A stretch of DNA of 64,000 nucleotides, from positions 124,001 through 188,000 of the forward strand of contig JAFCMP010000157.1 in the NCBI GenBank assembly GCA_017506865.1, given 5' to 3'. The notes below the pieces were generated by a model that was not told the origin of the DNA, searched no databases, and saw only the letters and a list, made by a program, of their open reading frames with translations. Numbering within the stretch: the first letter of the stretch is position 1; the number at the start of each line of letters is the position of its first letter. The DNA is from Tribonema minus. Its lineage: Eukaryota; Sar; Xanthophyceae; Tribonematales; Tribonemataceae. Of the stretch, positions 55,418-64,000 are shown one piece after another. The position numbers and the translations under genes are program-made.

Positions 55418-56856
55418 CGCTGGCATGACTGCACCGCCGGCACCCTTCCATGCACGCCCTCACGTGGCTGTTCCCCCTCCCCCTGCTGCTGCGACCCCTG
55501 CCGCGCCTCAGATGAGTGAGCGTGCTAGGGAGCAGGCGATGGAGCGCCATCTCACGCACGCGTCGCTGTGCTGCGGGATAGGCGGTTGAGAGGAAGGGTT
55601 TGCGCAGGCAAGTAAACTTGGCTTGCATGTCAACACAGTGCTCGCTGTTGACAACTGCGCGAAGACGTGTGACGCGTATAGGGAGACACACCCTACGTCT
55701 GCCGCACCCCAGTGCATGTCATTTGATGATCCCCGCATCATCCACCAACTGCGCAAGCTGCGCCCTCACCTCACTACGTCCTCTATCTACCCCTTGCACA
55801 GATTTTGCAAACGGGGAGGGAGTGGAGGGAGAGGCGGCGGAGCTGACATACAAGCTGGCCAAGGTGGTTACGGAGGCAGAGCTTGAGTTGGTGTTGTCAG
55901 AGAACGTCCCGCAGATGCTCAAGTCGCAAGCATGGGGTAGGGGGAAGGCCCACCTGTTGGCCAACGGGTACGCAGTCCTTGAGACAGTCATCAAGGCATC
56001 GGAGCTCGACACCTGCTGCAGGCGTACGCGCGCGTTTGTTCTCATTGTGCGCAACCGCTTTGGTGTCAAGGCCGCGCTCCAGCGCCTCTGCGCAGTCCTC
56101 AATGCTATGTGCAATAATGGAATTCCACTTTCCATGAGACACGTTCTGAAGGTTCCACGCCGTGTTCGCGGTTGCTTCTTGCGCCCTCGCGTGCGTTCCT
56201 CCAAAGGCGTGCATGACCTTGATGGACTGTTTGGCAGCCCCACGCGTCGCTGGCCTGGCTTGCCTCCTGTGAACCCTGCTCACTACATCCCATCCCCCGA
56301 TGACGCATGTGATGTACGTGATGCTATGACTGTCACCCCCCGCGACATGGCGCTCATGCTGACGTACAGGTCTGACTTGCCAACTGGCAGCCAAGAGCAG
56401 TTGCAGCTTTGGCTGGCCAACCTTGTCATGCCTGATGTCGCCCACGCATTCTTGCTTGCTGCATGGTGCAGTGGCATCTTTGGCATGCAAGAGTCCAGCC
56501 CCTCTGATGATGGCTTTGCAATGTCATTGGATCGCAACGCGCCCACACCTGAGTGGCTCGCTGACAGCACTGCCGCGCATGAGCACACAGACGGCACAGC
56601 CTTACGAGAGACGCAACACACGCTCGTGCAACGCTGCATCAACGCTGTCCAACGCATCTCCCGCGACAGTGAAAGCACAGCACGTGCCAAGCTGTCTGCA
56701 GTCGACTTAGTGCCAGACAACTCTGGTGAGCAGGAGAGCGACACAGACGCGGTCGCGCCCAGCTTTCTAAGAGAATCAGATGCAGCACCTGACCCAGTCT
56801 CTGCAGACGCTGACTCTGACACTGAGCCCATGGACTGCTCAGAAGAAGGGGGATAA
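55270..56856 (+). pseudogene. C5-cytosine DNA methyltransferase domain inside the retrotransposon
   Basis: An Ala/Pro linker leads into motif I SLCCGIGG (55,563-55,586), an in-frame TGA where Trp is expected, EEGFAQASKLGL and VLAVDNCAKTCDAYRETHP (SAM-binding region). A change to the next frame follows before motif IV TPCTDFANGEG (catalytic Cys at 55,795), then motif VI LSENVPQML (Glu at 55,900), motif VIII-like CCRRTRAFVLIV (56,014-56,049), and motifs IX-X (MTVTPRDMALML; LANLVMPDVAHAFL at 56,413-56,454). These are the ordered motifs of bacterial/DNMT-type C5 methyltransferases, which move a methyl group from SAM to cytosine C5. An acidic tail precedes TAA (56,854), and the protease follows in the same frame. 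The stop and frameshift make this copy inactive unless bypassed. Classification as C5-MTase is strong; subfamily and sequence preference are unknown. Confidence 0.85.
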
Positions 56857-58368
56857 CAACTTCAACAACCCCAACTTCAACTTCAACAACAGCAGCCCCT
56901 TGCGAATCTCGCAGCGCTTAGCTCTTCTCACGTGCCTGTGCAGCCAGGCGAGAAGGTGGCCTACGCCACAGGCAGCCCCAGCGCACAACGGTTCATCAAC
57001 CTCATCGCACGCATGCCCCACCAGCGAGACATCAAAGGGCTGAACATGGAGTGCATGCTGGACAACGGAGCCACGGCAAGCCTGCTGAGCATACAGCAGA
57101 GCGGACGGCTTCCAGAGGGTAGCGTACAACCGCTGCGACAGGGTGACTTCACCGCCATCGAACTCGCAGACAGCAAAACGCGCATCCCTATCACCGGCGC
57201 GGTGCAAATGACTCTGCGGTTCAGGAAGACCCTCGTTCGTCATCGGTTTTATGTGACCGACATACCCATGCCTGCCATCATCGGCGGCGACTTCTTTGGG
57301 AGCTTTGGCAGTAGCCTGTCGTACTCTACAATGGAGTTCTTCCCCACGCCAGACTCCAGCGTTGCCATCCCCATGCGGCACAAGCGAGACGACAAGGCAT
57401 CGAAGTTGTGCAACTTCAAGGGCCTAGTGGACAGAGTCGTCGCAGCCCCTGCTCCCACGCCCACTGCCAAGCGCAGTGCACGCCTCTTAGAGGAGGTAGT
57501 CATGTCACCATTTTCAGAGCAAGTGGTCGAACTCGCACTGTTCCCGCCTCCCAAGGACACGCCAGAGCACACCGCGTTGATTCACGCAAGCCATGACCAG
57601 GTGATGGAGAGCCTAGCTGCGCAGGGCCTTCGCGTAGCCTTCACTGCGGTCACAGTCGCACCCAACAACCCTGTCATGGTCAAGCTTGTCAACACTGGCT
57701 CCTTGCCTGTCCTCATCCGCAAGAACACCTTTGTGGGCACAGCCATTCCTGCCACAGAGGAGGACATCCTTAAGCTTGATGAGCAGACCAGTCAGAGCAC
57801 AGAGCAGCTCAAACGTGAGTTGCAGAAGCGTGTGCTGGAATATGCAGTCAGACACCACCAGTCGAAGGCGTTCAAGCAGGCCGCAGACGCTGCGCTCAAA
57901 GCCCTAGCCTCCGAACCGCCCATACAGGAGTCAGACTTCCCCAGCACTGCGCCAGGCGCACACAGTCCGCAGCGCTCACCTGGCTCCGCCGCCCAAGTGA
58001 ACGCATACCGCTCCGTCTCAGACGTTTGTGGGGATGAGGAGCTGCGCACCATGCTCATGACCGATGGTCAACTCAACCCCATACTCAAAGAGAAGGACTC
58101 GAAGGGGCAACTATGGGCAGACCGAGTCTTTGACGTCTTGAAGCGGCACCGCGCCTGCTTCCCGGCTGACCCGAAAAACCCGCACGTAACAGACACCACC
58201 GAATTCGACATTGACACCGGTGATGCATTGCCCATGGCGGACAGAGCCAGACGCTGGGCCCGCGCAGAGGCTGAGTACATCATGCAACAGGTGGCTCAGA
58301 TGCACGCACGCAAGCAGATTGAGCCCTCCAATAGCCCCTGGGCTTGCAACCCCGTTCTCGCACGATAG
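56857..58368 (+). CDS. pol: Retrotransposon aspartic protease and RT N-terminal region
   Basis: This is in the same frame as the methyltransferase, separated only by TAA. A Gln-rich linker precedes the protease: MLDNGATASLLS (putative catalytic Asp at 57,061; the usual D-T/S-G triad reads D-N-G) and IIGGDFFGSFG downstream. A long region of unknown role (about 57,370-58,060) follows, then the start of RT (TEFDIDTGDA, ARRWARAEAEYIMQQV, IEPSNSPWACNPVLAR), ending at TAG 58,366 in the middle of the conserved RT N-terminus. The frame continues past that TAG without shift, so the stop is a point mutation (CAG to TAG would restore Gln). Confidence 0.85.
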   Translation, partial: QLQQPQLQLQQQQPLANLAALSSSHVPVQPGEKVAYATGSPSAQRFINLIARMPHQRDIKGLNMECMLDNGATASLLSIQQSGRLPEGSVQPLRQGDFTAIELADSKTRIPITGAVQMTLRFRKTLVRHRFYVTDIPMPAIIGGDFFGSFGSSLSYSTMEFFPTPDSSVAIPMRHKRDDKASKLCNFKGLVDRVVAAPAPTPTAKRSARLLEEVVMSPFSEQVVELALFPPPKDTPEHTALIHASHDQVMESLAAQGLRVAFTAVTVAPNNPVMVKLVNTGSLPVLIRKNTFVGTAIPATEEDILKLDEQTSQSTEQLKRELQKRVLEYAVRHHQSKAFKQAADAALKALASEPPIQESDFPSTAPGAHSPQRSPGSAAQVNAYRSVSDVCGDEELRTMLMTDGQLNPILKEKDSKGQLWADRVFDVLKRHRACFPADPKNPHVTDTTEFDIDTGDALPMADRARRWARAEAEYIMQQVAQMHARKQIEPSNSPWACNPVLAR

Positions 58369-61300
58369 GGTGACAAGATTCGCTTCTGCATCGACTTCCG
58401 CAAGCTGAACTCTGTCACCAAGCGAGACAGCCACGGGCTGGGCAACATAGATGACATGCTGCACAAAGTGCAAGGCACCAAGGTGATCAGCACGCTGGAC
58501 ATGGCTGCTGGCTACCACCAAGTGCCCCTCACCGCGGCCGCAAAGCCCAAGACGGCGTTCCGCACGCCTGATGGTGGACTTTGGCAGTACACTGTGGCCC
58601 CTTTTGGCCTGGTGAACTTGCCCGCACAATTCACGCGACTCATGCACGGTGTGCTGGGCGAGGAAGCCCTGAAGGACTACGCAACCGTGTACGTGGATGA
58701 TGTGCTCGTCTATGACACCGACATGGAGGCCCACCTCCAGCACATTGACGCAGTCCTCACGCGCATTGAGGCTGCAGGCATGAGTGTGGCCTGGAAAAAG
58801 TGCCAACTCTTCCGCTCTGAGGTCAAGTTCCTCGGGCATATCATTGGTGCAGGTGGCATCTGCCCTGACCCTGAGAAGGTGAAGGCAATGGCAGACATGA
58901 GCGCACCCCTCAACGCTAGGGGCCTCGCGGACAAGCGGCTCGTACAAGTCGCTCTAGGCGTATTCAACTATTACCGCCGCTACGTGCGCAACTTTAGCGC
59001 CATCGCAGCCCCGCTTGTCGAGCTCACCAAGGATGGCGCGAGCATGGAGTGGAACGCGCGCCGCAGAAACGCTTTTGAGCGGCTGAAGCAGGAGATGTGT
59101 AGCGCTTCCATAGTGATGCATCCCGACTTCTCACTGCCCTTCGTGCTCTACACGGACGCCTCCAAGGTCGCCACCGCCGGTGTTCTCACGCAGTTCCGGC
59201 CGGTCACGGAGCTTGACAGCCCGCTCATGAAAGCCAAGCCACCAACCTGCACTGGGCGCACTAGCCTGGTTGAAGGGACCTTGCAGCGTGAGGTCGTTGT
59301 GGGCTACTTTTCAAAGATGAACTCTGTTCAGGACGCTAAGATGGGAGCCACAGCTCTCGAGTGTCTTGCAGTAGTCTTGTCAGTAAACCACTTTCGGCCT
59401 TACGTCTGGGGCAGGCCATGCACTGTCGTCACCGACGCAGCTGCCCTCCGCTGGCTCCTCACACTTCAATCGAATGACGGCAAGCTGCTCCGCTGGGCAA
59501 TGCGCCTACAAGAGTACGACATCACCGTCCAGCACCGACCTGGCAAGGTCAACTCCAACGCTGATGGACCCTCTCGGCTGCCTCAGCAGGCAGAGCTAGA
59601 CGCGCCCCGCCGTGTCGACCATGCCGATGAGGAGTGGCCCGACTCCATTGCCACTTTTGATGCGCCGCCGTCAGGTGTGCAGTTCGCAGACGACCCAGCC
59701 ACCACACACGCAGTGGAGCGAGCCGACACCACGGAGCCCGGACAGCGCCCCTCCGACGAGCGCGTCGCCACCGTGGCCTCATACAAAGGCTACATCGTGC
59801 AGCACTCTATGGGCACGCCTTTCCGCCTTAACGAGCTTGCAGCCTGCCTGGCCAGCTTTGGAGGCATCGCGCAGTCCCTCAGCGAGGTGACCCCAGAGCA
59901 AGCAAAGCAGCTGCTCCACATGCACGCAGATGAGTCCTCATGTGAGGTCGCATTAGGTGAAGCCGCCACGCTGCTCACCCCGGCCACCATGGATATGCAC
60001 ATGAACGCTCTCCTTGACGAACACTTCAAAGGGGACAGGGACAGCCTCGGCTTGGGCAACTTCGAGCCCTGGCGTCAAAGCAAGAAGCGTCGCAGCAACG
60101 CAGGAAAGGCCGTCCAGGTGGCCACCACCACTGCCACCACAATCGACGCGGACCCTGCTGACGCCGCCGTTGCACGTAACAACTGTGACGGTGAGCGCCC
60201 CCGTAAGCGCACTCTGCCGCGGCCTGAGCCCACGCCTCTTGCTGCGCAGCCAGAGCTTGCCAGTGCTGGACCGCCGCCTACACCTGCCATGCTGAGTCGT
60301 GAGGCCTTCATCGAATTTCAGCGCCGCGACCCCTTCTGCTGTGCAGTGACTCGCCTGCTGGCTGACAAGGAGCTGCCCACGGACAAAGACCTTGCCGTGC
60401 ACTTGATGGTGGCACGCGAGTGCTACAATCTTGAGCATGACGGTCTCCTCATACACTTCGCAAGCAGCCATCCCAAATGCGGACAAGTGCTGTGTCAATG
60501 GGTCGTCCCCGCCACGCTACGCACCCTGGTGCTTCGTCTGTGCCACGACGACGCCAGCGCGGGCCACTCCGGCGTCAGCGCCACCCACATTCGTGTGTTT
60601 GAGCGCTACTACTGGACTGGCATGGCCCATGACATCCGCACCTATGTGACCAGCTGCATGGCGTGCCAGCTGAACAAGAAAGCCAACACATCCCGGTACA
60701 GGACACACCTCTTTCCCCCCACTCGCATGTTCCAACGGCTCAACGCAGACCTAGTCTCGCCGGGCTCGAGGGCAGGAGGGTTTGAGTACATCCTTACTGT
60801 GGTTGAGGCCAGGTCTGGCTTTGTGTGGCTCTTCCCACTCAAGTCTAAAGACTCCAAAGAGGTGTCAGCGCACCTCTACACTGTCATCCTAGAGGCAGGC
60901 GCCCTCGTGGGAGAGATAGTCACTGATCAGGGTGGAGAGTTCATTGCTGGGGTCGTGCATGACTTGTGCACCAGCATGGGCGTGAAGAAGATCCAAACCA
61001 GTGGCTACCACCCCCAGACCAACGGCGTCGCCGAACGCATGAACGCTCGCGTCTTGCAATCACTCCGCCTGTGGGTGAACGACGGCCAAGACAACTGGCA
61101 CGAAGGCCTCGAGACACTACAGTTTCAACTGCGAGCAACTCCTCGCGACGAAACGGGCCTGTCACCGTTCTTCTGCGTCTACGGACGTGAAGCCACCCTG
61201 CCGCACGACGCGTTTCACCACGCAGACCGTCCCATGGACCTACACATGGAGGTCGAAAAGCGCGCTGAGGCACGGCTGTTGGCTGAAAAGGTCATCAGTG

Positions 61301-61956
61301 AAGCCTTCGGCAAGCGTGCTGCCAAAGTGGCAAAGCAAAACGACATTATCAAACGCTCCGTCAACGTCGCCATCGGAGATTGGGTCCTCGTCAGACGAGA
61401 GCCAGTCGAAGAGCGCGCACGCAAGATGGACGAGAAGTACACTGGGCCCTGGCAAGTGATGGAAAAAGCAGGTGACTCAGGACTCTCCTTCACATGTCGA
61501 ATGATGGGCAGCCGCATCAAACAGAAATCTGTGCACGTCACGCACATGAAGCCCTTCCGGCTCCGCCCCAGCCACTTTGAGCACACATCTCCACACGTGC
61601 AACTCACAGCAGCGCAACTGCAAGATCTTCCCCATGAGGAATGGCTCGAACGCATAGTCGACAGACGCGTCGGCCCCAACGGCAAGTGGCAGTACCGCTA
61701 CATCGACAGAACGGGCCAGCAGAGCGACTTCACCGGCGAAGCTGCCATGCTTGAAATGACGCAGCCGTGGGTACTTGACACGTTCCACGCCATGTATGAG
61801 CTGCGTCATGGCGACTCCATACCCCTGTACGCGCGCCGCCCCGAGCCTCCAGCCACGCGACGGCTCTCGGTTGAGGAGGCCCTACAGCGGTTTTCACGCG
61901 GCACGACAGTGGTGCGCGAGGTGACCACCCCCTCTGACTCACGCGAGTACATCTAG
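58369..61956 (+). CDS. pol: Retrotransposon reverse transcriptase, RNase H and integrase
   Basis: RT: FCIDFRKLN, STLDMAAGYHQV, VNLPAQFTRLM, VYVDDVLVY (YVDD at 58,690-58,701), VKFLGHII. RNase H: LYTDAS, ALECLA, VVTDAAAL and SNADGPSRL supply the D-E-D-D residues. A roughly 230-residue spacer of unknown role follows (about 59,590-60,290). Integrase: H-H-C-C zinc finger (CHDDASAGHSG to CMACQ, about 60,542-60,670) and catalytic core with Asp 60,748, Asp 60,925 and Glu 61,033, the last two separated by 35 residues as expected. A GPY/F-like module follows (KYTGPWQVMEKAGDSGLSF). The frame ends at TAG 61,954 but continues without shift beyond it. All catalytic residues are intact. Confidence 0.93.
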   Translation, partial: GDKIRFCIDFRKLNSVTKRDSHGLGNIDDMLHKVQGTKVISTLDMAAGYHQVPLTAAAKPKTAFRTPDGGLWQYTVAPFGLVNLPAQFTRLMHGVLGEEALKDYATVYVDDVLVYDTDMEAHLQHIDAVLTRIEAAGMSVAWKKCQLFRSEVKFLGHIIGAGGICPDPEKVKAMADMSAPLNARGLADKRLVQVALGVFNYYRRYVRNFSAIAAPLVELTKDGASMEWNARRRNAFERLKQEMCSASIVMHPDFSLPFVLYTDASKVATAGVLTQFRPVTELDSPLMKAKPPTCTGRTSLVEGTLQREVVVGYFSKMNSVQDAKMGATALECLAVVLSVNHFRPYVWGRPCTVVTDAAALRWLLTLQSNDGKLLRWAMRLQEYDITVQHRPGKVNSNADGPSRLPQQAELDAPRRVDHADEEWPDSIATFDAPPSGVQFADDPATTHAVERADTTEPGQRPSDERVATVASYKGYIVQHSMGTPFRLNELAACLASFGGIAQSLSEVTPEQAKQLLHMHADESSCEVALGEAATLLTPATMDMHMNALLDEHFKGDRDSLGLGNFEPWRQSKKRRSNAGKAVQVATTTATTIDADPADAAVARNNCDGERPRKRTLPRPEPTPLAAQPELASAGPPPTPAMLSREAFIEFQRRDPFCCAVTRLLADKELPTDKDLAVHLMVARECYNLEHDGLLIHFASSHPKCGQVLCQWVVPATLRTLVLRLCHDDASAGHSGVSATHIRVFERYYWTGMAHDIRTYVTSCMACQLNKKANTSRYRTHLFPPTRMFQRLNADLVSPGSRAGGFEYILTVVEARSGFVWLFPLKSKDSKEVSAHLYTVILEAGALVGEIVTDQGGEFIAGVVHDLCTSMGVKKIQTSGYHPQTNGVAERMNARVLQSLRLWVNDGQDNWHEGLETLQFQLRATPRDETGLSPFFCVYGREATLPHDAFHHADRPMDLHMEVEKRAEARLLAEKVISEAFGKRAAKVAKQNDIIKRSVNVAIGDWVLVRREPVEERARKMDEKYTGPWQVMEKAGDSGLSFTCRMMGSRIKQKSVHVTHMKPFRLRPSHFEHTSPHVQLTAAQLQDLPHEEWLERIVDRRVGPNGKWQYRYIDRTGQQSDFTGEAAMLEMTQPWVLDTFHAMYELRHGDSIPLYARRPEPPATRRLSVEEALQRFSRGTTVVREVTTPSDSREYI

Positions 61957-62451
61957 GGTGCCATCAGCGGTTACCTCCACCCCTACTGGCGCGCTCGCTA
62001 CGACGATGGTGAATGGGAAGAGCTCAACGCAACTGAGGTCAAGGCTGCCATTGCCCAGGCTGAAGCAGTGAAGAGCAAAGCCCAGAGATGCGGCATCACC
62101 GCCAGCAAGCCGCAGATCACTCTTGTCACCAGCCCTCTGCTACCTCGCAACTTCGGTGCAGACAACGTCGGTGATGTGATCCGGTACTACAGCAGCTGCA
62201 CTGGTTGGTCTCGCGGCCGCCTTGTAGCGTACCACCCTCGCCATTCACGGCACACCTTCGATGTGCTGTTCACAGGCGAAGCACGGCCACGGCGCCTGCG
62301 CTTGCGTGAGGGGTACTACAAAGTCAACGAGCAAGACGCCAACGCTCCGCTGACGGATCCCCCCCATAGCACTTGGAATCTCATTGTCGACCAAGCCGAC
62401 ACACCCGTGTCCATTGAGAGTTCCTTGGCTTACATCCGTGCTGTGCTTTAG
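61957..62451 (+). CDS. Tudor-like C-terminal extension of the pol polyprotein
   Basis: It is in frame with integrase after the TAG at 61,954. Two segments have the small beta-barrel pattern of Tudor/PWWP-like domains: GYLHPYWRARYDDGEWEEL (about 61,970-62,025) and GWSRGRLVAYHPRHSRHTF to GEARPRRLRL (about 62,203-62,310). Ty3/Gypsy elements often carry a chromodomain here, which guides integration to particular chromatin; Tudor-like modules could do the same. No chromodomain is seen. Function is inferred. Confidence 0.5.
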   Translation, partial: GAISGYLHPYWRARYDDGEWEELNATEVKAAIAQAEAVKSKAQRCGITASKPQITLVTSPLLPRNFGADNVGDVIRYYSSCTGWSRGRLVAYHPRHSRHTFDVLFTGEARPRRLRLREGYYKVNEQDANAPLTDPPHSTWNLIVDQADTPVSIESSLAYIRAVL

Positions 62452-62616
62452 CCGCCCCCGGATTCACCCTGTGGGGCTCGCCATCCCTCCTACCGCTCTA
62501 CTTGACACCAGCCGCTCATGTGTCAGCATAGAGTCTTAGCGTGCGAGTCCTGTGGGCCCAATGTGCCTCTGTTTGCAGCGCTGATCCCTGAGACCGCCGT
62601 CGAGGACGACGACGAA

Positions 62617-62632
62617 TCGAAGAAGGGGGAGC
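62617..62632 (+). promoter_or_regulatory. Polypurine tract
   Basis: gaagaagggggag, two bases before the 3' LTR, is the expected plus-strand primer site. Confidence 0.85.
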
Positions 62633-62930
62633 TGTTACGGATTGTACATTGTGGTATCCGTGTCTGATGATGCCATTATTAGGGCATACCCCTGGTATGT
62701 CGGGTGATGATGCAGGGTTTCATACATGTTACTCCTGAGTCAGATCCCCTGGATTGTGCCGAGGATCCAATTGCAACTTGCCAAAAAGGCAGCTGCACAC
62801 TCACTTCTTTCTCTACCTCCGGTCTCGGCACAAGACAGCTATAGCTGAGGACACCCCCACCTCCACAGGTCTCCACCGACAACAAGGTAAGTTAGCATGC
62901 TGTAGCACACCGCTGAGCTCTCATAAAACA
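62633..62930 (+). repeat. 3' LTR, 298 bp
   Basis: Identical to the 5' LTR except for one A/G difference. It ends ataaaaca directly before the right CGAG. Confidence 0.95.
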
Positions 62931-62934
62931 CGAG
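62931..62934. repeat. Target-site duplication, right copy (CGAG)
   Basis: Pairs with 51,807-51,810. Confidence 0.8.
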
Positions 62935-63689
62935 CACTAAACTGTCATGGCCATACACACAGGCCACCTGCAGCACATGGCGTACTTAGTGAGTAAACGT
63001 TAGTGCGTCACTCAGATGCCCTGAGGGACAGTCCGGGCGCTTCAGTGCAGGACATGCAAATAATGACACCGAGAGTGGCACACACGGTGCCCAGTCCTGA
63101 TCTTCAGTCGCCTTGAAGACTGACGCACGGCGAGTAAACATCCTCATTACCAGCTAAATGATAAAAGTTGGACGTGACAAACTCTCTTCTTGCGCTCCAG
63201 ACCCTTGATTCGCATAGCCACCGGCAAAGACATCATCGCTATGATTCAACAGCAGGGGATTCAAACCACGTTGCTGCATGCGCATACCTTCGTCCATTGT
63301 GTCTGCTTCACACACCATTTCATGAGTTTTATCGAAGCGTGGATTCAAAATGATTAATGGATCGTACGTGTTCTTGGTGCTAGTAGGCGTGGTCATATGT
63401 CTTGCACGCGTTTGAGTGTCATGCCGCACCTCGACACGGCGTTCATATATATTTGGTGCCTACTGCTTAGGAGTCTTGTCAATGAATATGGTCCTTGTAT
63501 TCATTCAGGGACTTGAACACAGTAATCATAATAAATCGTTCACATGTACCATGCCCTGCAGCTTGCACACGCAGCACAGGTGAGTTGGCCTATTGGCCTT
63601 CAATGTCCTACTGCAAGTGTGATCTACCTGCAACCTCCAGTGACACAGGCATCATTCTTTACAAATGCCCTAGGAAAACAGTGTTCTAC
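62935..63689. other. No confident gene
   Basis: A 91-codon minus-strand frame (63,154-63,429) and short plus-strand frames exist, without motifs. This is the right flank of the insertion. Confidence 0.4.
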
Positions 63690-63990
63690 GATTCACCCCA
63701 GAGTACCGCCTAGGAAGGCCAGATTCTGAAAAAATACTTTTTACATTTGCCGCACTCAAACGGCGCTTGACGACGATACTGACACTATTTAAATTAGGCT
63801 AATTAATTAGATTAATTCATATTTATTCTGGAGCCAAACTCGTTCAGGTGACACCATGTCCTACTGTCCACTCTATATGACAAAACTGTTTTCGGAGGGA
63901 ACCATATCTGAGTTATGATATTCTGGTTAGTAGGAGATGGTGTGTATGTAGGTGCCAAAATGACACATTGACCTTAACTTGTTACAGTGA
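63690..63990 (-). repeat. Inverted copy of the satellite's AT-rich block
   Basis: gccagattctgaaaaaatac, ttgacgacgatactgacact and ttaaattaggctaattaatt are the reverse complement of the blocks at 46,850-47,110 and 50,950-51,170. It is the only inverted copy in the window. Confidence 0.9.
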
Positions 63991-64000
63991 TGCAAACTTT

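Larger units (their letters stand above)
51811..62930 (+). mobile_element. Ty3/Gypsy LTR retrotransposon carrying a DNA methyltransferase
   Basis: Full-length element of about 11.1 kb. It has 298-bp LTRs (TG...CA) differing at one site, flanked by the direct repeat CGAG (51,807-51,810 and 62,931-62,934). A PBS complementary to a tRNA 3' end and a polypurine tract before the 3' LTR are present. Gene order is gag, C5-methyltransferase, protease, RT, RNase H, integrase, Tudor-like region; PR-RT-RH-IN order places it in Ty3/Gypsy. Four stop codons and at least two frame changes interrupt the coding region, so this copy is probably non-autonomous although recently inserted. Confidence 0.95.

Noticed and set aside
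58366-61956. TAG codons read as Gln by an altered genetic code
   Set aside because: The lumen-protein gene ends with TAG and other host genes use TGA and TAA as stops, so mutation or readthrough in the element is simpler.
63154-63429. 91-codon minus-strand frame as the 5' half of a gene split by the retrotransposon
   Set aside because: It closes before the insertion point and shares no splice-compatible junction or motif with the 51,536-51,802 frame.

Overview
The window is nuclear DNA of a eukaryotic alga, most likely a photosynthetic stramenopile or another alga with a red-derived secondary plastid. Four things point there. Genes are split by GT-AG introns (a few GC-AG). One gene carries a bipartite plastid/thylakoid-lumen leader with an SAF-L-AP motif like the ASAFAP signature. 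A secreted protein has a PTxxPT/QPSGKPT-type linker. CCCTAA telomere-type repeats are scattered through introns. I cannot name the species.

Left part (1-28 kb), host genes. A 3' exon of a Crinkler/RHS-like ATPase lies at 1.05-1.68 kb. An 11-exon calcium-regulated mitochondrial carrier (SCaMC, ATP-Mg/Pi type) runs on the minus strand from 17,656 to 4,259. A lumen-targeted PsbQ/Psb31-like protein in four exons runs on the minus strand from 22,276 to 19,387. A secreted spherulin-4-domain protein lies on the plus strand at 23.05-27.04 kb. Introns and flanks of the last three are full of degenerate tandem copies of the neighbouring exon/intron junctions, here called exon echoes. The introns also hold interstitial telomere-like tracts.

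Middle (28-37 kb). An 11-exon plus-strand gene (29,791-36,412, about 1,657 aa) ends in a tyrosine-recombinase domain followed by a Gly-rich linker and a long Gln-rich tail. It may be a Crypton-like or domesticated recombinase.

Repeat country (37-51.5 kb). This part holds a roughly 205-bp tandem family (37.6-38.5 kb, again in another form at 48.6-49.9 kb) and a composite satellite whose four units each combine an AT-rich block, a 24-bp minisatellite and a 29-bp minisatellite (38.7-44.7 kb). It also holds a decayed repeat family carrying several double-hairpin elements (36.9-37.2 and 44.9-46.0 kb). Between them sit a small GNAT-like gene (minus strand, 46.06-46.49 kb) and a coiled-coil ORF of unknown function (47.67-48.52 kb).

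Right part (51.8-62.9 kb). A full-length Ty3/Gypsy LTR retrotransposon has 298-bp LTRs differing at one position, a CGAG target-site duplication and a polypurine tract. Its order is gag, C5-cytosine DNA methyltransferase, protease, RT, RNase H, integrase, Tudor-like C-terminus. The methyltransferase carried between gag and protease is the most striking gene content. Behind the 5' LTR the element also carries an antisense copy of about 67 nt of a tRNA-Arg, bracketed by a duplicated LTR tail and PBS. Its base 34 reads G and base 58 reads G, as expected if reverse transcriptase copied a mature tRNA bearing inosine-34 and m1A58. The coding region has stops and frameshifts despite the near-identical LTRs. 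An inverted copy of the satellite's AT-rich block closes the window.
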